DNA of 7,184 nucleotides from NCBI GenBank assembly GCA_023266245.1, contig JAHFRO010000122.1, forward strand, positions 1-7,184. The letters run 5' to 3'. Source of the stretch: Betaproteobacteria bacterium. Its GTDB lineage: Bacteria; Pseudomonadota; Gammaproteobacteria; Burkholderiales; SG8-41. The notes below the pieces were generated by a model, which searched no databases, was not told where the DNA came from, and saw nothing but the letters and a program-made list of their open reading frames with translations. Below are positions 1 to 5,414 of this stretch, piece by piece; the first letter of the stretch is position 1; the number at the start of each line of letters is the position of its first letter. A program made the position numbers and the translations under genes.

Positions 1-1042
1 ACGCCTTGGTGAGCATCAGGCGATTATGCCCCTCGCGGGCCGTAGCATGCTGCGTCGCGAGCCCCAAAGCAAGCCGGTTGAGCCACGAATTCGTTTCCTC
101 GCGCATCGGCCCGCGCAGCTCGCCCAACGCGATGTCGCCGACCGGGTAGCTGGTGAGGAAGTCCACGTGCCGCCGCTGGTCCGGCAGATAGCCTTCGGCC
201 TGGATCTTTTCGGTCGCGAGCACGATGTCGCGGTGCGTATCGTCTATGGTGAGCACGCCTTCGGTGCCGACGATGCCGATTTCCAGGCTGTAGACGGCGC
301 CGGGCCAGACCACCGGCAGCGCCCACGAGATCACGCTATGGTAGAGGGCGCCGTCGCTGAAGGTGATCACCGCGGCGGTGGCGTCTATGCCTTTGTAAGC
401 GGGACCAAGCGCCTTGTCCACCGAACGGGCGTAGATCTCCACCGGCGTCTTCGCTTCCATCATCCACATCACGACGTCCAGCGCATGCGTGCCGGAGATC
501 ACCATCGGCGAGATGGTCTCAGGCTTGTCGGTGCGCTTGTAGTTATCTATCGCTACGAGGCGGTTCATGAACGCGCGCGAGGTGACGAGCGTGACGTCGC
601 CGAGCGCCCCGGTGCGGACTTTCTCTTTCGCCACCAGCCAGCGGCGCCGGAAGCGCTGGGTGTAGCCGATCACCGCGTCCACGCCGGACTTCTCGATCGC
701 CTTGAGCACCCGTTCCGATTCGGCGAGATCGGTCGCGAGCGGCTTCTCGATCAGCATCGGCAGTTTGCGATCCACCGCGGCAAGGACGGGGTCGACGTGC
801 AGGTGCTCGTCGGTGGAAACGATCGCGGCGCTGACCTCCGGCCGCGCCAGCAGCTCGCGGAAGTCCGCGGTAACGAAGTCCGCGCCGATTTTGCCGGCGA
901 CGAGCTTGGCGCGCTCCGGATTCCTTTCTGCGATGCCGATCCAGTCCACCTGCGGGTGGCGCGCTGCCAGCTCGCCGCGGATCAGTCCCACGCGGCCGGC
1001 CCCGACGATGGCCAGTCCGATGCGCTTCGGACTCTTTTTCAT
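1..1042 (-). CDS. Gfo/Idh/MocA-family oxidoreductase (second of tandem pair), C-terminus cut by window edge
   Basis: A predicted cytoplasmic NAD(P)-dependent dehydrogenase of the Gfo/Idh/MocA family, which oxidises or reduces hydroxyl groups on sugars, polyols and similar compounds. 347 codons are visible with no stop; family members are about 340-380 aa, so only a short tail is missing. The N-terminal Rossmann domain has GAGRVG at residues 14-19. The EKP motif is at 99-101, with K100 the usual catalytic lysine. The C-terminal domain has GTHALD at 184-189 and GTEGVLTIDDTHRD at 259-272. His186 matches the family's catalytic His, but the Asp that sits four residues earlier in IolG-type enzymes is Ile here. 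The ATG start overlaps the stop of the preceding gene as ATGA, with GGAG seven bases upstream, so translation is probably coupled. It is clearly a diverged paralogue of its neighbour (shared IGY-QRF, THxxDxxxW and DD-HRD segments). The substrate cannot be told. Confidence 0.93.
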   Translation of the reverse strand, partial: MKKSPKRIGLAIVGAGRVGLIRGELAARHPQVDWIGIAERNPERAKLVAGKIGADFVTADFRELLARPEVSAAIVSTDEHLHVDPVLAAVDRKLPMLIEKPLATDLAESERVLKAIEKSGVDAVIGYTQRFRRRWLVAKEKVRTGALGDVTLVTSRAFMNRLVAIDNYKRTDKPETISPMVISGTHALDVVMWMMEAKTPVEIYARSVDKALGPAYKGIDATAAVITFSDGALYHSVISWALPVVWPGAVYSLEIGIVGTEGVLTIDDTHRDIVLATEKIQAEGYLPDQRRHVDFLTSYPVGDIALGELRGPMREETNSWLNRLALGLATQHATAREGHNRLMLTKA

Positions 1043-2106
1043 CGCCCCGCTCCGGGCGCCGCTGCGGACTGGCGCCGCTCCGGCAAGGGCAGGGTGACCG
1101 GCTGGTTGCGCTCCGCGGACAGATCGGCGGCGACGTAGACTTCCATGACAAGCCGGGCCTCCTCCGGCTTGACCAGCACCGGCCGGTCGCACGCCACCGC
1201 CTCCAGGAAATGGATGGTTTCGGAATGCATCGGCCCGGCATAGGTGTGATCGACGCGCTCGCCCGGCATGCTCGACATGGGATGGACGATGCCGCGCTGC
1301 AGGGTGGTCAGCATCACGTCGCGGTGCGAGTCGTCAACGAACAGCGCACCCTCGGTGCCGACAAACTCGATCCACGTCAACGCGAAGTTGGGATAAGCGG
1401 GCGGCAGTATCCAGCCGGCGCCGATCACGAACGACATGCCGTCGTCCATGGTCACGGTGATCCACTGGCAGTCGGGAATGCCCTGCGGCGCTTTGACCCG
1501 CGATACCGACTGGGAGTAGACACGCACCGGCTTGCGCGGCGCAAGACACCACAGGATGAAGTCGATGTCGTGGGTGGCTTCCATCGCCGCAGGCGAAAGT
1601 TTGGTTCGGCCGCTGATCTTGTTGCCCAGGCTGCGCCCGATATGGCGGCTCACCAGCGCGCTGACCGGCTGCCCGACGGTGCCATCGGCGACGCATTTCT
1701 TGACGTAGGCGAATTTGGGATTGAAGCGCTGGGAGTAGCCGATGGTGAACTTGGTCCCCTGGCGATGGGCGAGCGCAATCAATTCGTCCGCCTCGTGCAG
1801 TTCGAGGGAGATCGGTTTCTCGAGAAAAACGTGCTTGCCGGCGAGCAGGCTCTCGCGCGCCATCGGATAATGCGTGTCCTCCGGCGTGGCGGAAATGATG
1901 ACGGCGTCGATATCCTTGATTTTGAGCAGTTCGCGGTAGTCTGTGGTCGCGGTGCGTGCCGCGGTGGCCTTGGCCACTTCGGCGAGGCGCTCGGGTTTGA
2001 CCTCGGCGAGGTGGAGATCCTTGACCAGGGGATTGGCGGCGCAGGTGTCGGCGCGGATGCCGCCGCACCAGCCGGTGCCGATGATGCCAACATTGATTTG
2101 TTTCAC
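1039..2106 (-). CDS. Gfo/Idh/MocA-family oxidoreductase (first of tandem pair)
   Basis: A predicted NAD(P)-dependent dehydrogenase of 355 aa, a normal and complete length for the family. The Rossmann domain begins at once (VGIIGTGWCG; GxGxxG at residues 10-15). EKP lies at 96-98, with K97 the expected catalytic lysine. The C-terminal alpha/beta domain carries ATHDID at 177-182 and GTEGALFVDDSHRD at 250-263. H179 fits the family catalytic His; the IolG-type Asp four residues before it is Met175. I chose the GTG at 2106-2104 because AGAGGA lies five bases upstream and the protein then starts one turn before the nucleotide-binding strand. An in-frame ATG 129 bases further upstream would add an unlikely tail and run through the promoter region. 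The stop overlaps the next gene's ATG by four bases. It is divergent from the bicupin gene. Family call certain; substrate unknown. Confidence 0.95.
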   Translation of the reverse strand: MKQINVGIIGTGWCGGIRADTCAANPLVKDLHLAEVKPERLAEVAKATAARTATTDYRELLKIKDIDAVIISATPEDTHYPMARESLLAGKHVFLEKPISLELHEADELIALAHRQGTKFTIGYSQRFNPKFAYVKKCVADGTVGQPVSALVSRHIGRSLGNKISGRTKLSPAAMEATHDIDFILWCLAPRKPVRVYSQSVSRVKAPQGIPDCQWITVTMDDGMSFVIGAGWILPPAYPNFALTWIEFVGTEGALFVDDSHRDVMLTTLQRGIVHPMSSMPGERVDHTYAGPMHSETIHFLEAVACDRPVLVKPEEARLVMEVYVAADLSAERNQPVTLPLPERRQSAAAPGAGR

Positions 2107-2111
2107 TTCCG

Positions 2112-2117
2112 TCCTCT
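2112..2117 (-). promoter_or_regulatory. Ribosome-binding site deciding the GTG start at 2106
   Basis: Read on the minus strand this is AGAGGA, a good Shine-Dalgarno match, with five bases between it and the GTG codon at 2106-2104. It supports GTG rather than the distant upstream in-frame ATG as the start of the first MocA-family gene. Confidence 0.7.
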
Positions 2118-2168
2118 TCGTCTCGTTGTGCTGGTGGTCCCGATGGACACGGGGGCGGGCGTTCACGC

Positions 2169-2198
2169 ATGTTAGCCAAACCCTGTGATGCTGGACAA
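2169..2198 (-). promoter_or_regulatory. Candidate sigma-70-type promoter for the minus-strand oxidoreductase pair
   Basis: On the minus strand TTGTCC (2198-2193, four of six matches to the -35 consensus) is followed after 18 bases by TAACAT (2174-2169, four of six matches to the -10 consensus). This would give a leader of roughly 55 bases before the GTG at 2106. A nearby TTGATA (2205-2200) is a better -35 hexamer, but no good -10 lies 17 bases away. This is a consensus match by eye only. Confidence 0.3.
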
Positions 2199-2213
2199 AT
2201 ATCAATTCAGCAT
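2188..2213. repeat. Inverted repeat in the divergent promoter region, possible operator
   Basis: ATGCTG (2188-2193) and CAGCAT (2208-2213) form perfect 6-bp arms separated by 14 bases. The match extends inward with one mismatch (GA against TT). The centre falls at about 2200 and the repeat covers the candidate -35 elements on the minus strand, which is where a dimeric repressor or activator could bind. No regulator gene is visible in the window. A 6-bp inverted repeat can also occur by chance. Confidence 0.35.
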
Positions 2214-2303
2214 TCATGCCATAACGAACCGGCACGAATTATCCGCAACAGCAAACCGGATTCCGTAGTATGCTCCGCCGCTGCGAGGAAAGCGACGAGC
2301 TCC

Positions 2304-3149
2304 GTGCCGTTCCACCGTTTCGAGGACTTCGAGAGTCAGTACCTCACACCGCACCTGTCCACCGGCAAGGCGCCGGTGATAGAGGGCAGGTACCTGTACT
2401 TCTGCCTGCTGCACAAGAACGCTGGCACGGGCTCGGAGCTGCACTACCATCCGAACGAGCTGCTGATTTTCCCGCTGCGCGGCAAGATTAACGCCATTGT
2501 CGGCAAGGACCGGCGCATCGTCAGCCCGGGGACTTTCGTGCACGCGCCGGCGTACGCGCGCCATTCGATGAAAGCGACCGAGGACGGCCACTGCCAGTAT
2601 CTCTACATCAAGGACAAGACCTGGACCGTGGTCGGGCTGGCCGAGAACGAGGCCGTGCCGGAGAAAGCGATGACGGTGGAGGAGGTCAACCGGCGCTACA
2701 GGGTGGGCGAGCGCGACAAACATAAAAGCGTCATTGGCAAGTCGCAAGCCATCGTCGAGGGCCTGAATGTCTGCTTCTATCCCATCATCGAGTCGCTCGA
2801 TGCGCCGCGGCGTTCCGCCCGGCACGTCAACTGGATCGAGGGCGAACGGCTGGCTTTTGGTTTCTACGAAGTGCCGGCCGGCTATGACGAACCGGAGGCG
2901 ACGAGCCAGCGCGAGATGTTCATCTACGTATTAAGCGGCAAGCTGCAAGCGAGATCAGGCGACCAGACCAAACTGGTGCGCAGTGGCGATATCGTCCATG
3001 TGCTGCGGGACTCAGCCTACCGCTTGCAGGTACAATCGCCCTACGCCCGCTACATCCTGGTGTGCTCGACGCCCTATCTAGAAAACCGGATAGACAATAT
3101 GACGCCGGAAGAAGCGGAGCAAGCCCGGCTCCAAGTAAAACCCAACTAA
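2304..3149 (+). CDS. Bicupin domain protein with one apparent metal site
   Basis: A 281-aa predicted cytoplasmic protein with two cupin beta-barrels. The N-terminal cupin (about residues 35-105) has the motif-1 pattern H47-Y-H49-x-x-E52 and a motif-2 segment PGTFVHAPAYARH ending at H87. Together these give the 3-His/1-Glu set that binds Fe, Mn, Ni or Zn in cupin enzymes. The C-terminal cupin (about 183-255) keeps the fold and E204 in SQREMF but lacks the HxH pair, so it probably binds no metal. Cupins of this layout include dioxygenases, isomerases and non-enzymatic sensors; which applies cannot be told. The GTG start at 2304 is chosen because homology-like sequence begins there; GAGGA lies at 2285-2289, a rather long 14 bases away. 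An in-frame ATG at 2169 would add 45 unlikely residues. It is the first gene of the plus-strand cluster, 18 nt before the dehydrogenase. Confidence 0.88.
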   Translation: MPFHRFEDFESQYLTPHLSTGKAPVIEGRYLYFCLLHKNAGTGSELHYHPNELLIFPLRGKINAIVGKDRRIVSPGTFVHAPAYARHSMKATEDGHCQYLYIKDKTWTVVGLAENEAVPEKAMTVEEVNRRYRVGERDKHKSVIGKSQAIVEGLNVCFYPIIESLDAPRRSARHVNWIEGERLAFGFYEVPAGYDEPEATSQREMFIYVLSGKLQARSGDQTKLVRSGDIVHVLRDSAYRLQVQSPYARYILVCSTPYLENRIDNMTPEEAEQARLQVKPN

Positions 3150-3152
3150 CCC

Positions 3153-3181
3153 CGTGAGTCGTGACTCGTGAATCGTGGATC
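3153..3181 (+). repeat. Heptanucleotide tandem array 1 (four copies, GTGANTC-type)
   Basis: Four head-to-tail heptamers start at 3154, 3161, 3168 and 3175: GTGAGTC, GTGACTC, GTGAATC and GTGGATC, with a matching C at 3153. The array begins four bases after the bicupin stop codon, fills the rest of the gap and continues into the first codons of the dehydrogenase gene. Its third copy supplies that gene's GTG start. In-frame TGA at 3162-3164, in the preceding copy, closes the frame just upstream. A second array of the same period and core lies before the CobW-type gene. Confidence 0.85.
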
Positions 3182-4130
3182 GAGAAAAATAGCGAAAAGA
3201 GCCAAACGCAGCAGGGGGACGGTAGGGCAGGTTGGCCTGGGCATCATGGGCGGCGCCTTCGCCAAACACCTGCTGGCGGCGGGCCATCCGGTGCTGGGCT
3301 ACGACGTGCTGCCTGCGCGTAGGAAGGAGCTCATCCGGCTCGGCGGCCGCGCCGCGAGCTCGTGCGCCGAGGTCGCGGCGCGCACGAAGATCATCATCAC
3401 GTCGCTGCCATCGCCGTCCGCGGTCGAGCAGGCGTTTTTCGGCAAGGACGGCATCGCGGCGGGCGCGCGGCCCGGAACGATCGTGATCGAGGCGAGTACG
3501 ATGCCGCTCGAGCTCAAAGAGCAATGCCGGAAGCGGCTTGCGCTGCGCAGGGTGCAGCTGCTCGACTGCCCGATCAGCGGCACCGGCGCGCAAGCTGCGG
3601 CCAAGGACATCGTCGTTTACGCGAGCGGCGACCGCCGCGCGTTCAACCGCTGCCGGGCCGTGTTTGACGGCTTCGCGCGCGCGACGTATTACTGCGGGGA
3701 ATTCGGCACGGGGTCCAAGCTGAAGTTCGTCGCCAACCTGCTGGTGACGATCCATAACCTGTCCGCCGCGGAGGCGATGGTGGTGGGCGAAAAGGCGGGT
3801 CTCGACCTGCGGCTGCTCTACCGGGTGATCCGCGACGGCGCCGGCAGCTCGCGCATGTTCGAGGTGCGCGGCCCGATGATGGTACGGCGCCGTTACGAGC
3901 CGGCCCACATGAAAGCGGAAATCTACCAGAAGGACATCAACATCATCCGGGCGTTCGTCAGGCGCCTGAAGTGCCCCACGCCGCTGTTCGACGGCAGCAT
4001 CCCGTTCTACGCCGCGGCTCTCAGGCAGGGGTGGGCGAAACAGGACACGGCGGCAATCCATGCAGTTTTGAGGCAACGCGCCGGTTTGCGGGGATCGTCC
4101 CCCAGGCGCATCACACGAAAGGGAAGATAA
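3168..4130 (+). CDS. 3-hydroxyisobutyrate dehydrogenase-type beta-hydroxyacid dehydrogenase
   Basis: A predicted 320-aa NAD(P)-dependent oxidoreductase of the beta-hydroxyacid dehydrogenase family, which includes 3-hydroxyisobutyrate, tartronate semialdehyde and 6-phosphogluconate-like enzymes. Visible motifs, in order: the nucleotide-binding GLGIMG at 23-28; DCPISGTG at 133-140, matching the substrate-binding D-A-P-V-S-G-G segment with Thr for the last Gly; GTGSKLKFVAN at 180-190, where K186 fits the catalytic lysine and N190 the conserved Asn; and KDINII at 255-260 in the all-helical C-terminal domain. The first 17 or so residues are basic and not typical of the family, which normally starts just before the Rossmann strand. 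The GTG at 3168 lies inside a heptamer repeat, has no Shine-Dalgarno sequence, and no other in-frame ATG/GTG/TTG occurs before the GLGIMG motif. The stop TAA abuts the next ATG. The exact hydroxyacid substrate is unknown. Confidence 0.92.
   Translation: MNRGSRKIAKRAKRSRGTVGQVGLGIMGGAFAKHLLAAGHPVLGYDVLPARRKELIRLGGRAASSCAEVAARTKIIITSLPSPSAVEQAFFGKDGIAAGARPGTIVIEASTMPLELKEQCRKRLALRRVQLLDCPISGTGAQAAAKDIVVYASGDRRAFNRCRAVFDGFARATYYCGEFGTGSKLKFVANLLVTIHNLSAAEAMVVGEKAGLDLRLLYRVIRDGAGSSRMFEVRGPMMVRRRYEPAHMKAEIYQKDINIIRAFVRRLKCPTPLFDGSIPFYAAALRQGWAKQDTAAIHAVLRQRAGLRGSSPRRITRKGR
4118..4125 (+). promoter_or_regulatory. Ribosome-binding site inside the end of the dehydrogenase gene
   Basis: AAAGGGAAG lies in the last codons of the dehydrogenase gene, with about six bases between AGGGA and the ATG at 4131. 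Because the dehydrogenase TAA (4128-4130) directly touches this ATG, ribosomes finishing one gene can restart on the next. The site supports co-expression of the dehydrogenase and propeller. Confidence 0.7.
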
Positions 4131-5381
4131 ATGGCAGTCGAAGGATCTTTGCGGCCCGGCGCACAGGCGACGCAGACGCTCGCGCTCAACATGAAACTGC
4201 TCGCGCACCACGAACTCGCCGGGTTCGGCGGCGTCGGGGAAGGCATCAACATGCAGGCAACCCGCGACGGGCGGCGCATCCTGTGGCTCGCGCATGAGTC
4301 CGCGCCCAAGAACTTCACGGCCGTGGATGTCACCGATCCGCGCGCGCCCAGGATGGTGATCCAGACCGATCTCCCGCACGCGAAAGTGCGGTCGAACTCG
4401 CTCGACGTCGTGGGCGACGTCATGGCGGTAGCCTATCAGACCAAGGAATGGGGGCTTAAGCCAGCGGGCTTCGACCTGTTCGACATCAGCAAGCCGGAGC
4501 AGCCCAGGCTGATCTCGCACTTCGACAGTTCGGGCCCGAGCTCGCGCGGCGCGCATTGCGTGTGGTTCGTGGATGGGGAGTACGTGCACCTCACGTCCGG
4601 CGCTCCCGATTTCACGCCGACTCATCCCAAGGACGACCAGTTCTACCGTATCATCGACGTGCGCAATCCCTCCAAGCCCACGGAGGTGGGTCGCTGGTGG
4701 CTGCCGGGCACGCGCAAGGGGGACTCCGAGCCGCCGCTTCCGCGCCATCCAAAGTTCGACGGCGGGTACCGGCCGCACAACACGAACGTCTATCCGCAGC
4801 GGCCGGACCGCGCCTATGTGGCCTACATCGACGGTGGAACCGTGATTCTCGACATCAGCGACAAGGCGCACCCCAGGATGGTCACGCGCTGGCGCCATTC
4901 GCCGCCTTACAACGGCTTCACCCACACCGTGCTGCCGTTGTTCAAAAAGGGCATCCTGATCGTCAGCGATGAATGTGTGAAGGACAACGGCATCGACTGG
5001 CCGAAGCTCGCGTGGGTAGTGGACGCGCGCGAGGAAAAGAACCTGGTGCCGGTCGCTACCTTGCCGCTGCCGCCGGTCGAGGTGTTCGGCAAGCGCGGCG
5101 GGCGCTTCGGCGCGCACAATCTGCACGAGAACTATCCCGGACCGTGTTCCTGGCGCTCCGACCAGATCGTGGTTGGAACCTTCTTCAACGGTGGCGTACG
5201 CGCCTTCGACGTCTCCAATCCCTACCAGCCGCGCGAGGTCGCCTATTTCGTGCCCGGCGCTCCGCCGCTGTCGCCGGCGGGCGCGATCCAGATCAACGAC
5301 GTGTTCGTGGACGAACGCGGCATCGTGTACGCCGTGGACCGCTTCGCCGGCGGGCTGTATTGCCTGGAGATGACGATCTGA
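4131..5381 (+). CDS. LVIVD-type seven-bladed beta-propeller protein with four aligned His
   Basis: A 416-aa protein made of repeated blades ending in a D-[VI]-[ST]-x-P-x-x-P-type turn: DVTDPRAP (66-73), DISKPEQP (118-125), DVRNPSKP (176-183), DISDKAHP (241-248), DAREEKNL (298-305) and DVSNPYQP (360-367). A last blade ends at the C-terminus and is probably closed by residues about 20-30. Seven blades can be counted. This is the pattern of LVIVD-repeat propellers. No signal peptide or membrane segment is seen, so a cytoplasmic location is likely. His142, His216, His265 and His329 stand at the start of the inner strand of four consecutive blades; the matching place in the other three is about Asn or Ser (N40, S88/N89, N389). 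Such a ring could bind a metal, but this is inference. It starts directly at the dehydrogenase stop with a good ribosome-binding site and is followed by a CobW-type GTPase. No reaction can be assigned. Confidence 0.85.
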   Translation: MAVEGSLRPGAQATQTLALNMKLLAHHELAGFGGVGEGINMQATRDGRRILWLAHESAPKNFTAVDVTDPRAPRMVIQTDLPHAKVRSNSLDVVGDVMAVAYQTKEWGLKPAGFDLFDISKPEQPRLISHFDSSGPSSRGAHCVWFVDGEYVHLTSGAPDFTPTHPKDDQFYRIIDVRNPSKPTEVGRWWLPGTRKGDSEPPLPRHPKFDGGYRPHNTNVYPQRPDRAYVAYIDGGTVILDISDKAHPRMVTRWRHSPPYNGFTHTVLPLFKKGILIVSDECVKDNGIDWPKLAWVVDAREEKNLVPVATLPLPPVEVFGKRGGRFGAHNLHENYPGPCSWRSDQIVVGTFFNGGVRAFDVSNPYQPREVAYFVPGAPPLSPAGAIQINDVFVDERGIVYAVDRFAGGLYCLEMTI

Positions 5382-5386
5382 AGGCG

Positions 5387-5414
5387 GTGAACGGTGAACA
5401 GTGAACGGTGAACG
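5387..5414 (+). repeat. Heptanucleotide tandem array 2 (four copies, GTGAACG-type)
   Basis: Four heptamers start at 5387, 5394, 5401 and 5408: GTGAACG, GTGAACA, GTGAACG and GTGAACG. Only one base differs among the copies. The array begins five bases after the propeller stop codon and runs into the first codons of the CobW-type gene. The third copy supplies that gene's GTG start, and the preceding copy gives an in-frame TGA at 5395-5397. It shares the period, the GTGA core and the position with array 1, but not its last three bases. Confidence 0.88.

Larger units (their letters stand above)
2107..2303. other. Divergent intergenic region
   Basis: These 197 bases separate the minus-strand oxidoreductase pair from the plus-strand cluster and must hold the promoters for both directions. 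It looks more AT-rich around 2190-2245 than the flanking genes. Besides the inverted repeat and the candidate minus-strand promoter, I see only a weak plus-strand -10-like TAGTAT at 2266-2271 without a matching -35. Codons run open on the plus strand from an ATG at 2169, but the predicted peptide there looks like translated spacer. Confidence 0.6.

Noticed and set aside
26..1138. A 370-codon plus-strand open frame over the second MocA-family gene
   Set aside because: It is antisense to a gene with Rossmann, EKP and C-terminal motifs; the peptide looks like random GC-rich translation.
1210..2175. A 321-codon plus-strand open frame over the first MocA-family gene
   Set aside because: Same reasoning: it opposes a well-supported gene, and the peptide has no family motifs.
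2169..2303. An upstream ATG start adding 45 residues to the bicupin protein
   Set aside because: The added residues look like translated spacer, would overlap the divergent promoter region, and the ATG has no good ribosome-binding site. The GTG at 2304 fits the domain start better.
3153..3181. CRISPR-like array
   Set aside because: The units are 7 bp, head to tail and without spacers; this is a microsatellite-like tandem repeat. The same applies to the array at 5387-5414.
3168..3230. A frameshift or broken start at the 5' end of the dehydrogenase gene
   Set aside because: The frame is open from GTG 3168 through the GLGIMG motif and the full protein, so no frameshift is needed. The odd basic N-terminus is better explained by the repeat at the start.
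4131..4220. Signal peptide on the propeller protein
   Set aside because: The first 30 residues contain no continuous hydrophobic segment or signal-peptidase site, so export is not supported.
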